A stretch of DNA of 64,000 nt from an uncultured Lachnospiraceae bacterium (GTDB lineage: Bacteria > Bacillota > Clostridia > Lachnospirales > Lachnospiraceae): positions 1 through 64,000 of the forward strand of contig CAMWXE010000007.1 of assembly GCA_947178145.1 (NCBI GenBank). The letters run 5' to 3'. Position numbers and translations under genes: made by a program. Below the pieces are notes generated by a model. It was not told the origin of the DNA, did not search any database, and saw only the letters and a list, made by a program, of their open reading frames with translations. Shown one piece after another: positions 17,607-26,384 of the stretch (positions are counted from its first letter, which is position 1; every line of letters starts with the position of its first letter).

Positions 17607-19333
17607 TTAAGACACTGCAAAGACGGTTTGCATTATCAAGGCAGGGGGCGGTTGATCTGATAAAAGGCTGTCTTGCCTGCGTGGCACAGGATATATCCTT
17701 TATGCTTCCTGTCGGGTTATTGTATTATTTTGTTATTGATATGATGAATGGGGGCGTGAACGGAAACCGCATTGTGTTTTATGCGGTGGGCGCTTTGGTA
17801 TGTCTTGCCCTTATATGTATCGTTACCCGGTTTCAGTATAATGCTACTTATTTAGCAACTTATGTGGAAAGCGGTGTAAGGCGTATTTCTTTAGCCGAGC
17901 AGCTCCGTAAAATTCCATTATCCTTTTTCGGCAAAAAAGACCTTGCCGATTTAACCAATTCCATTATGAGTGATTGTGCAACACTTGAAACAGCATTTTC
18001 ACATTTTGTACCTACTTTGGCAGGTTCTCTTATTTCAACAACTCTGATTGGAATTTGCCTTTTTGCTTACGACTGGCGTATGGCGCTGGCGGCTGTATGG
18101 GTTTTGCCGATTGCATTTGCAATCACATTCTTTTCAGCCCGCATACAGGAATATTTTCAAAGCAGGCTGGTAAAAGCGGATGTTGCGCTTGAAGAAGGTG
18201 TACAGGAGTGTATCGAAAGTTTACAAGACTTAAAGGCGAATAATGCGGAAGAAACCTATCTGAAAGGACTTGGCAAAAAAATTGATGATGTAGAAAAGCG
18301 GCATATCATAGCGGAACTTGGTGTAGCAATATTTGTTGTTTCATCAACGCTGATATTAAAGTTTGGGATTGCCACGGTTGCGCTTGCAGGCTCTGCATTG
18401 CTTATTCAGGGCGAGATTGATATTCCGCTGTTCTTTATGTTTTTACTTGTCGCTTCAAGATTGTATGCTCCGCTTGAGGGCGCATTACAAAATCTTGCGG
18501 CAGTGCTCTCTACCAAAACGAACATAAACCGCATGAATGAAATTCTTGACCACCCTATCCAGACAGGCAGCAACAAAGTATCGAATAAGGGGTATGATAT
18601 TGTATTTGACCATGTAGGATTTTCCTACAATACAGGGGAAACAGTCTTGAATGATGTGTCATTTACCGCAAAACAAGGGGAGGTTACCGCTTTAGTCGGT
18701 TCGTCGGGCGGTGGCAAAACTACGGTATCACGCCTTGCTGCAAGGTTTTGGGATATAAACAAAGGGAAAATCACTGTCGGCGGTATGGATATATCGAAAA
18801 TAGAGCCGGAAACATTATTGTCGCTGTACTCTATTGTATTTCAAGACGTAACGCTGTTTAACAATACAATCATGGAAAATATCAGAATAGGCAGAAAAGA
18901 CGCTGCTGATGAGGAAGTGATTGCGGCGGCAAGACTGGCAAATTGTGAAGAATTTGCTGAAAAACTTCCAGACGGTTATAACAGCATGATTGGTGAAAAT
19001 GGCTGTGAGCTGTCAGGCGGTGAAAGGCAGCGTATTTCAATCGCTCGTGCGTTCCTTAAAAACGCTCCTATTATTTTACTGGACGAAGCAACAGCAAGCC
19101 TTGATGTGGAAAACGAAACACTGATACAAGCTGCTTTGTCAAGACTGATAAAGGATAAGACGGTACTTGTTATTGCCCACCGTATGCGTACTGTAAGTGG
19201 TGCGGATAAAGTGGTCGTACTTTCTGACGGTTCAGTTGCTGAACAAGGAACTCCGGAGGAACTGATGAACACAGGAACTATTTATCCTCATATGGTAAAA
19301 CTGCAAATGATTAGTCAGGATTGGGGCATTTAG
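17603..19333 (+). CDS. ABC transporter, second half (YbtQ/IrtB-like)
   Basis: A 576-residue partner with six predicted membrane helices and an ATPase with GSSGGGKTT, LSGGERQR and IILLDEATASLDVENE. The His of the H-loop is in VIAHRMRTVSGADK near the C-terminus. It is translationally coupled to the preceding half-transporter by an ATGA overlap. A decayed copy of its H-loop region is found at 20283-20327, so another related transporter once stood nearby. Substrate unknown. Confidence 0.88.
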   Translation: MIKTLQRRFALSRQGAVDLIKGCLACVAQDISFMLPVGLLYYFVIDMMNGGVNGNRIVFYAVGALVCLALICIVTRFQYNATYLATYVESGVRRISLAEQLRKIPLSFFGKKDLADLTNSIMSDCATLETAFSHFVPTLAGSLISTTLIGICLFAYDWRMALAAVWVLPIAFAITFFSARIQEYFQSRLVKADVALEEGVQECIESLQDLKANNAEETYLKGLGKKIDDVEKRHIIAELGVAIFVVSSTLILKFGIATVALAGSALLIQGEIDIPLFFMFLLVASRLYAPLEGALQNLAAVLSTKTNINRMNEILDHPIQTGSNKVSNKGYDIVFDHVGFSYNTGETVLNDVSFTAKQGEVTALVGSSGGGKTTVSRLAARFWDINKGKITVGGMDISKIEPETLLSLYSIVFQDVTLFNNTIMENIRIGRKDAADEEVIAAARLANCEEFAEKLPDGYNSMIGENGCELSGGERQRISIARAFLKNAPIILLDEATASLDVENETLIQAALSRLIKDKTVLVIAHRMRTVSGADKVVVLSDGSVAEQGTPEELMNTGTIYPHMVKLQMISQDWGI

Positions 19334-19379
19334 CAGGACTATGGGGAGTTATCGTTAATTGAAATTTGGAGGAATGTAT

Positions 19380-19589
19380 ATGCGGGTTATTATGGTTGAA
19401 AGTCCGGTTGATATTGTGCTGTTTACGGCTGTATCTGGTTCTGCCATTCAAAGAAAGTCAGGATTCCCGGAACAGAGGATATGGCAGAATACAAGGAGTA
19501 TCTGTTCCATATCCGGCAGTCCGGCATCGGGATGCTGTTTGGTCTGCCTGTCTGTTTGTAGGGCTGCCTGTGCTGATATTTTAGTTTGA
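19380..19589 (+). pseudogene. Frame-broken small gene between transporter and methyltransferase
   Basis: TGGAGG precedes an ATG at 19380, but protein-like sequence is spread over three frames. The most convincing piece, MAEYKEYLFHIRQSGIGMLF, lies in a third frame near 19480-19555. This fits a small membrane protein gene with frameshifts. It may also be non-coding. Confidence 0.3.
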
Positions 19590-19606
19590 GATAGGAGGAT
19601 TTTAGC

Positions 19607-20254
19607 ATGACGGGTGAAGAATACAAAAGGTTGTCGTTGAAAGAATTTGACCGGGCGGCGGCAAAATTTGATGATGATGATCCAAGTGTTTACAATATGT
19701 GCCGCAAAGATTATCCTGACGTATTGGCGGAGGCAGTCAGTGAACCATTTTCTGACCTGCTGGATGCAGGCTGTGGCACAGGAGCGATGCTTGGTATGTT
19801 TAAAGGGGCTTATCCGGATAAAAATTATACGGGTATAGATTTATCCAAAAAGATGATAGAAACCGCAAAGACAAAACATCTTGAAGGAATTTGTTTTGTC
19901 GCAGGTGACTGTGAGAACCTGCCCTTTGCTGACAGTAGCTTTGATGTAGTTACCTGCTCCATGAGTTTTCACCACTACCCAAATCCTGAGAAATTTTTTA
20001 TGAACCTGCACAGAATACTGCGTCCGGGAGGGAGGCTTATTTTAAGGGATATGGCATCAAATAGCAGTTTATTGATGTGGTTTATGAATCATATCGAAAT
20101 TCCAGCAGCCAACAGGTTCTTACGGAAAGGGGATGTTCATGTTTACTCAAAAGCTGATATGCAACGGCTTTGTGATGCGTGTGCTTTGAAGTTGGAGCTG
20201 TATGAAGTGAGAAAAGGATTCCGTCTGCATTGTGTCGTCAGAAAACCAGACTAA
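19607..20254 (+). CDS. Class I SAM-dependent methyltransferase
   Basis: A 215-residue Rossmann-fold methyltransferase of the UbiE/Methyltransf_11 type. Motif I is DAGCGTGAMLG near residue 47, followed by the acidic residue at IDLSKKMIE, NLPFADSSFDVVTCS and a LRPGGRLILRD segment. The substrate is unknown. It starts with AGGAGG 8 bases upstream and follows the ABC pair, so it may modify the transported compound or simply travel with the cassette. Confidence 0.85.
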   Translation: MTGEEYKRLSLKEFDRAAAKFDDDDPSVYNMCRKDYPDVLAEAVSEPFSDLLDAGCGTGAMLGMFKGAYPDKNYTGIDLSKKMIETAKTKHLEGICFVAGDCENLPFADSSFDVVTCSMSFHHYPNPEKFFMNLHRILRPGGRLILRDMASNSSLLMWFMNHIEIPAANRFLRKGDVHVYSKADMQRLCDACALKLELYEVRKGFRLHCVVRKPD

Positions 20255-20282
20255 ACAGAGCTGTGGAATAAATGGATACAGC

Positions 20283-20327
20283 TATCGCATGCACATTGTC
20301 AGCGGAGCAGATAAAGTAGTTGCACTT
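20283..20327 (+). pseudogene. Fragment of a third ABC transporter gene (H-loop region)
   Basis: The frame reads YRMHIVSGADKVVAL, nearly the same as HRMRTVSGADKVVVL in the intact ABC gene ending at 19333. Nothing before or after it in this locus is ABC-like. It ends about 20 bases before a relaxase-tail sequence (20350), so it marks a deletion junction. Confidence 0.6.
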
Positions 20328-20349
20328 TTTCCGGCGGTATGTTGCAGAT

Positions 20350-20428
20350 GGAGGAAGAAATTTAATGAAAATTTGATAGAAATATAAATATGATTGTGGT
20401 ATTCTGTTAGAGGTAAAAATCGGTATTT
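20350..20428 (+). repeat. Relaxase-tail and leader repeat, copy 1 (uninterrupted)
   Basis: Thirty-six bases at 20350-20385 are identical to 41226-41261 and the likeness runs on to about 20422. It contains GAGGAAGAAATTTAA, which in copy 2 encodes the last codons (EEEI) and stop of the MobA/MobL relaxase. In this copy the relaxase is missing. Both copies lead into a gene for a small membrane protein. Confidence 0.8.
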
Positions 20429-20446
20429 GTGAGGAGGATAAATAAA

Positions 20447-20641
20447 ATGAGTAAAGTTTATTTGTTGAATATCATCTTTTTGATTGTTGAAATTTTTGCG
20501 TTTATTCTCCTGACGATAGAGGTATTTGGAGATATGAACCCTGATGTTCTTACGATTTCTGCAATCATTTTTGGGGTAGGAATGGTTGGAAACTGTATAT
20601 GTGTGATTGTTAGAGCCATTCATGAATCGAAAAAGAAATAG
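20447..20641 (+). CDS. Small two-helix membrane protein
   Basis: A 64-residue protein of two hydrophobic helices (YLLNIIFLIVEIFAFILLTI and a second near LTISAIIFGVGMVGNCICVI) and a short basic tail, HESKKK. The ATG follows GAGGAGG by 9 bases; an earlier in-frame start lacks a ribosome site. It lies behind the leader repeat and before a strong terminator, so it forms a single-gene unit. I do not recognise the family. Confidence 0.65.
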   Translation: MSKVYLLNIIFLIVEIFAFILLTIEVFGDMNPDVLTISAIIFGVGMVGNCICVIVRAIHESKKK

Positions 20642-20727
20642 ATAAATTCCGGTTTATCTACGAACTACCTTAACTTTCCTTGATTTTCAAGGCTTTATGG
20701 TATGTCCAGCCTCAAAATATGTATCCT

Positions 20728-20775
20728 TTTCCCTTGTTTTGCCCTTATGGGTAAGTTACAAGGGAAAGTTTTTTT
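20728..20775 (+). terminator. Rho-independent terminator
   Basis: TTTCCCTTGT (20728-20737) pairs perfectly with ACAAGGGAAA (20758-20767), with an inner GCCC/GGGT pairing, and is followed by seven T residues. It ends the small membrane protein unit just before the convergent anti-sigma gene. Confidence 0.8.
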
Positions 20776-21484
20776 ATTCAGTTGGTAGTTGAGTTGATAT
20801 CTGGCGCCCTGTACGTTCCATGCAGTCGGAAATGGTACGTAAGGTAATGCTGCCACGTTCTATTACCGCGTTGCTGCTGGAATGATTGGTAACACAGAAG
20901 TAGTATTCGCCTGTCTCGGGTGCAGTCAGGGTTTCTGTGAAATCACAGCCTTTTGTCAAGGATAGAATGTGGTATTCGCCGTTCAGAAGATAGCCGGTTT
21001 CCAATGCAAGGGACTGCGCACGGTGCAGTGATAAATCAAGAGTCAGTGTTTCTCCCGCATTCAATGTCCAGCCCTGCTCGTTTTCATGGGAAAAGAGAAC
21101 CATATAGCCAGGGCTGAAATAGATGGATGGAATTTGAGCGTCCTCTATTGTGACACATACAGAATTTTCTGCGAAAATATCGCTGTAATCATCAATCAGC
21201 TCACTTTTTTCATAAAAAAGTTCATTATCATGTTCTGTAAACGGTTGTTCCTTTGCAATTGTTCCAAACGGCTGTGTCAGTTGGTCAAAATCAATGTGAT
21301 TTGTCGAACCAACACCATGGTAGACCGATACTGCAAAAGCAAAGCCGCAGATTCCCACAAAAACCATCAGGCTTGCCGCGAACGGCAGTATATGAAATTT
21401 TCTTTTGGGTTGGCAGGTTAACGCCTTATAAACATATTTGTCATCAATCTCATTCATCGCTTCGGAAAATAGTTTTGCATTCAT
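20774..21484 (-). CDS. Probable anti-sigma factor, single-pass membrane protein
   Basis: A 236-residue protein with a short cytoplasmic N-terminus, one membrane helix at about residues 29-52 (FHILPFAASLMVFVGICGFA), and a large outer domain of beta-rich look. It overlaps the upstream ECF sigma gene by 4 bases (ATGA), the usual arrangement of sigma and anti-sigma pairs. No ZAS zinc motif is seen. The outside part probably senses a surface signal; that is inference. Confidence 0.65.
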   Translation of the reverse strand: MNAKLFSEAMNEIDDKYVYKALTCQPKRKFHILPFAASLMVFVGICGFAFAVSVYHGVGSTNHIDFDQLTQPFGTIAKEQPFTEHDNELFYEKSELIDDYSDIFAENSVCVTIEDAQIPSIYFSPGYMVLFSHENEQGWTLNAGETLTLDLSLHRAQSLALETGYLLNGEYHILSLTKGCDFTETLTAPETGEYYFCVTNHSSSNAVIERGSITLRTISDCMERTGRQISTQLPTE

Positions 21485-22041
21485 AGCGATACCTCTCTTT
21501 CAATTAAATACTGTTTCAGTTGTCTGCGGATGCGGGTTAAACGGACGGAGACATTCTTCTCAGAGATACCTGTAAAGTTTGCAATCTCAGCGTATGTATT
21601 ACAAAACCAATAACGCCGCATGAAAATCACACAGTTTTCTTCCTTCAGAGTGTCCAGAAAACTTTCGATGATACTTGCCAGTTCGTTTGCTGCGAGTTCA
21701 GTCTCTACGGTGTCTGAAGCCGGCAAATCCGATTCAAGTTCCTGCATGGCAATCTCATAGCGGCTGTTCCGTTTTGCCGCATTGTTCCTGTAGTAACGTT
21801 TTAATGAAATATTTCTGACGACTTTGCAGAGATAGGACTGCAGAGGATTTGGTTTTGCGGGAGGGATTGTGTTCCAGACACCCAGATATGCATCATTTAC
21901 ACATTCCTCCGCGTCCTGCCAGCTGTTCAAAATACGGTAGGACAGCGAATGGCATAGTTTTCCGTATTTTGTATCAAGCTCTTTGACGGCATCTTCTGAA
22001 CGGTCAAAAAACAGTTCAATGATTCTTTCATCTTCAATCAT
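21481..22041 (-). CDS. ECF-type sigma-70 family factor
   Basis: A 186-residue sigma factor with region 2 (DAEECVNDAYLGVWNTIPP near residue 41) and region 4 helix-turn-helix (YAEIANFTGISEKNVSVRLT near residue 155). Region 3 is absent, as in ECF sigmas. It is transcribed away from the spoIIIA operon and coupled to the anti-sigma gene. Target promoters are not visible here; control of its own promoter in 22042-22157 would be usual. Confidence 0.88.
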   Translation of the reverse strand: MIEDERIIELFFDRSEDAVKELDTKYGKLCHSLSYRILNSWQDAEECVNDAYLGVWNTIPPAKPNPLQSYLCKVVRNISLKRYYRNNAAKRNSRYEIAMQELESDLPASDTVETELAANELASIIESFLDTLKEENCVIFMRRYWFCNTYAEIANFTGISEKNVSVRLTRIRRQLKQYLIEREVSL

Positions 22042-22124
22042 AGCGCACTCCTTTCATTTATATACTACCGTTTTGATAAGAAAAACTACAAGGAAAAGAA
22101 ATATTTTTTATATGAGACAAATAC

Positions 22125-22152
22125 TCATATTTTAAATTTTGGGACATATATT
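22125..22152 (+). promoter_or_regulatory. Candidate sigma-E promoter of spoIIIA
   Basis: TCATATT at 22125-22131 fits the sigma-E -35 consensus (KMATATT), and CATATATT at 22145-22152 partly fits the -10 (CATACAMT). The 13-base spacer is one or two shorter than usual. Sigma-E control of spoIIIA is established in Bacillus, which raises the prior. Confidence 0.45.
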
Positions 22153-22205
22153 GAGGTATGGACAAAATGTATGGCGTGGAGCGCGAACGCAAAGGGGGAG
22201 TTCAG

Positions 22206-23144
22206 ATGGCGTCAGATAACCGGATTCTGCAGTTTTTTCCACAGGGGCTTAGGGGCGACTGGGAGAGAAGCGGCGTGCGTTTCAATCAGGTTCAGGAAAT
22301 CAGACTGCGTGTCAATCAGGCGGTGCGGGTATTGTCAGACCGCGAGTATCGGCTTCCAATTCTATATGGTGAGCGGGAGATGGAAGAAATATTCCGCTAT
22401 CTGTGCCATGATTCCGTGTATGCCTACGAGGAGGAGCGAAAGCAAGGGTATATCGTGGTTGAGGGTGGACATCGCATCGGCATCACCGGGGAGCTTGTGA
22501 CTGCGGGGAATGGCAGGTTCATCGCCAAGTATATCCGCTACATGAATATCAGGCTGGCGCATGAGCATAAGGGGATAGCGAAAAAAATGATCGGCTATCT
22601 TTATAATACCATGGAAGGAATGCCGTTGAACAGTCTGATTATCTCGCCGCCGGGCGTTGGCAAGACGACGCTGCTTCGGGATACGATACGCCTGATGTCA
22701 AGCGGGAGTGAGGGCTACAGGGGATGCAATGTGGGCGTGATTGATGAGCGAGGCGAGATCGCAGGTGCATACAGGGGAAGCGCCATGCTCGACTGCGGTG
22801 AGCGGACAGATGTTGTCACTGGCGGCGATAAGCAGCAGGGAATTTCGATACTGGTGAGAACGTTTGCGCCGCGGGTGATTGCCATCGATGAGATAGGGAA
22901 ACGTGCGGACGCAGATGCCATTCTCCACGCGGGAGTGAGCGGCTGCAGCATACTGGCGACGGTGCATGGGAATTCCATCGGGGATATCCGGCACAAGGCA
23001 GAGATGGAGCAGATTTTTCATTTAGGTCTGATCGACCGGTTTGTCGTATTATCCATAGATGCGAAGATGGACAGGTATTTTGAAGTTTATGACAGGGAGG
23101 GGAACAGATTATGTGGCAGAAATTTGTTGCAGGTGCCTGCGTGA
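22206..23144 (+). CDS. spoIIIAA: SpoIIIAA, sporulation channel ATPase
   Basis: A 312-residue ATPase of the secretion-ATPase type with Walker A SPPGVGKTTLLRD (G150-T155) and a Walker B-like VIAIDEIG. It powers the SpoIIIA-SpoIIQ channel between mother cell and forespore. ATG 22206 is chosen because GGGGGAG lies just before it; an upstream in-frame ATG at 22158 has only a weak site. First of eight genes in the usual order. It overlaps spoIIIAB by 34 bases. Confidence 0.93.
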   Translation: MASDNRILQFFPQGLRGDWERSGVRFNQVQEIRLRVNQAVRVLSDREYRLPILYGEREMEEIFRYLCHDSVYAYEEERKQGYIVVEGGHRIGITGELVTAGNGRFIAKYIRYMNIRLAHEHKGIAKKMIGYLYNTMEGMPLNSLIISPPGVGKTTLLRDTIRLMSSGSEGYRGCNVGVIDERGEIAGAYRGSAMLDCGERTDVVTGGDKQQGISILVRTFAPRVIAIDEIGKRADADAILHAGVSGCSILATVHGNSIGDIRHKAEMEQIFHLGLIDRFVVLSIDAKMDRYFEVYDREGNRLCGRNLLQVPA

Positions 23145-23632
23145 TGACAGGGGCGCTCGGATTTGGGTGGTCGCTCTGCAGTGAGATGAACAGTGATATC
23201 TGGCATTTGAAACAGCAAAAGCAGATTCTTTTGTATATTGCAGGAGAGATAACTTATCTGCACAGGCCGATGGAAGAGATCTTCGATCTCATAGCGGGAA
23301 AGGCGGAGTCTCCATATGATCTTTTTCTGAGTGATGTGTCCCGGAAAATGAAGGAGCGGAACGGAAATTCCCTGATCAGTATATGGAATGAGGCAATCCG
23401 TGACAGGAAAACCGGGGCAGATTTCCCGCAGATTGGGATAGAATATCTGACAAAAATGGGGAATTGTTTCGAGTACGAGGGAGAGCAGCTGCAGGTGGAG
23501 GCGCTCCGGTTGTTTGAGATGGAACTGGACAGTGAGATAGACAGGCTTACAGTGAAAAAGAACGAGAACAGCAGGCTGATCAAGGCGCTGAGCACACTGA
23601 CCGGAATCTTGTGCATTATCTTATTTTTATAA
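23111..23632 (+). CDS. spoIIIAB: SpoIIIAB
   Basis: A 173-residue protein with an N-terminal membrane helix, a helical soluble middle and a C-terminal hydrophobic tail (LTGILCIILFL). This resembles type II secretion GspF in a reduced form, as known for SpoIIIAB. Start ATG follows GGGAGGGG and lies inside the end of spoIIIAA, which suggests coupled translation. Confidence 0.9.
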   Translation: MWQKFVAGACVMTGALGFGWSLCSEMNSDIWHLKQQKQILLYIAGEITYLHRPMEEIFDLIAGKAESPYDLFLSDVSRKMKERNGNSLISIWNEAIRDRKTGADFPQIGIEYLTKMGNCFEYEGEQLQVEALRLFEMELDSEIDRLTVKKNENSRLIKALSTLTGILCIILFL

Positions 23633-23665
23633 AAATAAAAGTACTATATTGAAATGGGGATGAAA

Positions 23666-23860
23666 ATGGAAGTCAGTCTGATATTTAAGATAGCGGCAGT
23701 TGGCATATTGATCACGATACTGGGGCAGGTTTTGAAGCATAGCGGAAGAGAAGAACATGCGTTCCTTATCAGCCTTGCGGGACTGGTGCTGGTGCTCTCA
23801 TGGATTGTTCCTTACATATATCAGTTGTTTGAGATGATACAGGATTTGTTTGCTTTGTGA
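23666..23860 (+). CDS. spoIIIAC: SpoIIIAC
   Basis: A 64-residue membrane protein of two helices with the family sequence KIAAVGILITILGQVLKHSG. ATG 23666 is chosen because GGGGA lies five bases before it; two in-frame ATGs at 23654 and 23660 lack a spaced site. Membrane part of the SpoIIIA channel complex, directly before spoIIIAD. Confidence 0.9.
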   Translation: MEVSLIFKIAAVGILITILGQVLKHSGREEHAFLISLAGLVLVLSWIVPYIYQLFEMIQDLFAL

Positions 23861-23883
23861 TTTGGTGTTGATGGAGGCATTGT

Positions 23884-24264
23884 ATGATTCAGATTTGTGT
23901 GCTTGCCATAGCAGGTCTTTTTGCAGCGCTTGTCATCAAAAAAGACAAGCCGGAGTTTGCGACGCTGATCATTATTCTCGTGAGTTTTTTCATTGCGGCC
24001 AGAATCCTTGCAGTGCTGGGCAATGCGGTGGAGGAGCTGGAGGAGTGGGAGGCTGCGCTGGGCGGGAATATCGCATATGTATCACTGCTCTTAAAAATCA
24101 TAGGTATCACATATGTGTGTGATTTCGCGTCAAACTTATGCAAGGATTCCGGGTATTCGGCACTCAGCAACCACATTGAGCTTTTTGGAAAAGTTGCGAT
24201 CATGGTGGCAGGTTTTCCGATTATACGGATCATGATTGACATGTTAGAGGGAATGATGCGATGA
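23884..24264 (+). CDS. spoIIIAD: SpoIIIAD
   Basis: A 126-residue membrane protein with about four hydrophobic segments and the family stretch YVCDFASNLCKDSGYSALSN. Start follows GGAGG. Its stop overlaps the spoIIIAE start by 4 bases (ATGA), which couples the two. Confidence 0.92.
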   Translation: MIQICVLAIAGLFAALVIKKDKPEFATLIIILVSFFIAARILAVLGNAVEELEEWEAALGGNIAYVSLLLKIIGITYVCDFASNLCKDSGYSALSNHIELFGKVAIMVAGFPIIRIMIDMLEGMMR

Positions 24265-25325
24265 GTCAGGAGATTAGTTTGTGGCAGGAGATTGATATTC
24301 TCCCGGATTTGAACGTGCTGGATAATCTGTTAGAGGATCTGCTGCCGGGAAAGAATACAGGCTCTATGGATTTTATAGAGGATGTGTTAAAGGGAAACTG
24401 GGCGCTCGATCCGGGACTGTTCTGGAGATATATAAAGGAATCCGTGGTTGGCGTCTTTGACGATTGGAAAAGGTTGTTTATCACGGTTCTGATTTTATTT
24501 ATTTTGGTGGCTATGGTGAGCAATCTGATGGCGGCGCTCAAGAACGAGGGAGCGGCAAAGGCGGCAAAGACATTTTTTATCTTATGTCAGTTGGTGGTAC
24601 TGATCGATGCATTTCACGAGGTGCTTGGCATTGTCGAGGAAACTATGGTGCAAATGATCGAATTTTTAAAATTAATGATACCGGCATATATGATCTGCAT
24701 TGCGGCGGCAGGCTCCGGTCTCACCGCACTGATTTTCTATAAGATGCTCTTGGGATTTCTATGTCTCATAGAGGGGATTGTCGCCGCTTCCCTGACAACA
24801 GTGGTCGAGGGGTATGTGATGCTCGGTGTAGTGGAAAGCATCTGGGGTGAGGAACGCTTCAAGGGACTGATGGAGCTTATCAAAAAGGGAATGCAGTGGG
24901 TGCTGAAAATGATGGTCGTTGTGATGTCAGGAAGCGGAATTCTGCAGGTGATTATCACTCCGGTGGTCGACAAGACGAACAATGCAGTGATTCAGAAAAC
25001 CGCTGGTGCAATTCCAGGAATCGGAGACATTGTGGAATCGGTTTCGAGCGTGACGCTGGCATCGGCAATCGCGGTAAAAAACAGTCTTGGCGTGTTGATA
25101 TTGGTAGTGCTGGTATTGTTGATATTAGCGCCCATCATAAAGGCCTTTGTGATTCTTCTGATTATCAAGGTGAGCGGAGCATTGGGGAGCATTTGCGGCG
25201 AGCGTCAGATGATGAAGTGTGTGGAGTACATATCGGAGGCAGGTTTTATGCTTCTTCGGATACTAATCACAGTCGCGACACTGTTTTTTGTGACGATTGC
25301 AGCAGTCACGAATGCTACGAGTTGA
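24261..25325 (+). CDS. spoIIIAE: SpoIIIAE
   Basis: A 354-residue multi-pass membrane protein of permease-like look, the largest membrane part of the SpoIIIA complex. A soluble head of about 70 residues is followed by seven or so hydrophobic segments; the stretch AGAIPGIGDIVESVSSVTL is typical of the family. Length is normal once a cleavable signal is allowed to be absent. Confidence 0.93.
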   Translation: MSQEISLWQEIDILPDLNVLDNLLEDLLPGKNTGSMDFIEDVLKGNWALDPGLFWRYIKESVVGVFDDWKRLFITVLILFILVAMVSNLMAALKNEGAAKAAKTFFILCQLVVLIDAFHEVLGIVEETMVQMIEFLKLMIPAYMICIAAAGSGLTALIFYKMLLGFLCLIEGIVAASLTTVVEGYVMLGVVESIWGEERFKGLMELIKKGMQWVLKMMVVVMSGSGILQVIITPVVDKTNNAVIQKTAGAIPGIGDIVESVSSVTLASAIAVKNSLGVLILVVLVLLILAPIIKAFVILLIIKVSGALGSICGERQMMKCVEYISEAGFMLLRILITVATLFFVTIAAVTNATS

Positions 25326-25337
25326 AAGGGAGGGGCT

Positions 25338-25724
25338 ATGGAGTATTTAGCGGCAGAGGTAAGGCGTCTGGTGTATACGGTAATCTGTTTTCAGTGCCTG
25401 ATTCAGCTCACGGAGGGGAGCGCTTATCAGAAATACTTAAAATTATTTTCCTATCTGCTGACAATGTGTATCTGCTGTAATGTGATTTTCTCTTTTGTGG
25501 GGCAGGTTGAGAACAGTTTTTCCGAGGCAGACCAGCTGTATTTGCGGTGGGAGAAGGAGTGGCGGGAGATGACGGAGATTGGCCAGATTTATGACGGTGC
25601 GGCATACTATGAACAGCTTTGGGAAGAAAAAATCATAGACGAGGCATATGAGGAGTACAACAGCAGGATTGGAGGTGGAGAGAATGCCGGAGAAGATATG
25701 GGACAGAATTCGGAGGAGCATTAG
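25338..25724 (+). CDS. spoIIIAF: SpoIIIAF
   Basis: A 128-residue protein with two N-terminal membrane helices (VYTVICFQCLIQL and LFSYLLTMCICCNVIFSF) and a soluble helical tail. In other species the soluble part has a ring-building fold. It is shorter than the Bacillus protein, and its 3' end overlaps spoIIIAG by 41 bases in another frame. Confidence 0.85.
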   Translation: MEYLAAEVRRLVYTVICFQCLIQLTEGSAYQKYLKLFSYLLTMCICCNVIFSFVGQVENSFSEADQLYLRWEKEWREMTEIGQIYDGAAYYEQLWEEKIIDEAYEEYNSRIGGGENAGEDMGQNSEEH

Positions 25725-26298
25725 GGGAGGGAAGGGAAGACCAACAAAGGAAACAATGCTCATTATTTTTCTAAGCGGGATATTGATTTTTGTCATTCTG
25801 CTGCCGACAGGCAATAATAGCAATAGCTATACGACCAAAAAAACACAAAAAAAGACGGAGAGTACTGATACACAGGGAACGGCACAAACCGGTGAGAATC
25901 ATACGTATGAAACTTTTTCTGACGAATACAGGAGAAGCCTGGAAAAGGAACTGGAAGAATTTCTGTCCAGTGTGGCAGGCGTGGGAGAGGTAAAAGTATT
26001 AATCTATATGAAAAATTCACAGGAGTATATTGTCGAAAAAGATATCCCTGTGTCAAATTCTGTAAACGGTGAGAACAGTGAGCTGCGGAAGGATGAGTCC
26101 ACTGTGTACACTGTAAATGAAAACGGCAATGAAGTCCCTTTTATAGCACAGACCAAAAGACCAACGATCGATGGCGTGATTATCTCTGCAGAAGGTGCCT
26201 CGAACGAAACCGTGAAACTTCAGATTGTCAGGCTTGTGATGGCGTTGTATGGGGTTGAGGCGAACAAAATTGAAGTTTGCAGTTATTCGGCGCAGTAA
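25684..26298 (+). CDS. spoIIIAG: SpoIIIAG
   Basis: A 204-residue protein with one membrane helix (MLIIFLSGILIFVILL, near residue 24) and an outer ring-building domain carrying SVAGVGEVKVLIYM, the family mark. It forms a ring of the intercellular channel. ATG 25684 follows GGAGGTGGAGAG; the frame is open further upstream without a ribosome site. Overlaps spoIIIAF. Confidence 0.9.
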   Translation: MPEKIWDRIRRSIRGGKGRPTKETMLIIFLSGILIFVILLPTGNNSNSYTTKKTQKKTESTDTQGTAQTGENHTYETFSDEYRRSLEKELEEFLSSVAGVGEVKVLIYMKNSQEYIVEKDIPVSNSVNGENSELRKDESTVYTVNENGNEVPFIAQTKRPTIDGVIISAEGASNETVKLQIVRLVMALYGVEANKIEVCSYSAQ

Positions 26299-26384
26299 AA
26301 ATTTTCAAAATAATAAGTCTAAGAAAAGAGGGCCCTGAATATGATAGAAGTAGCAAAGAGAAACAATAGGAAGGATATGGTTTG

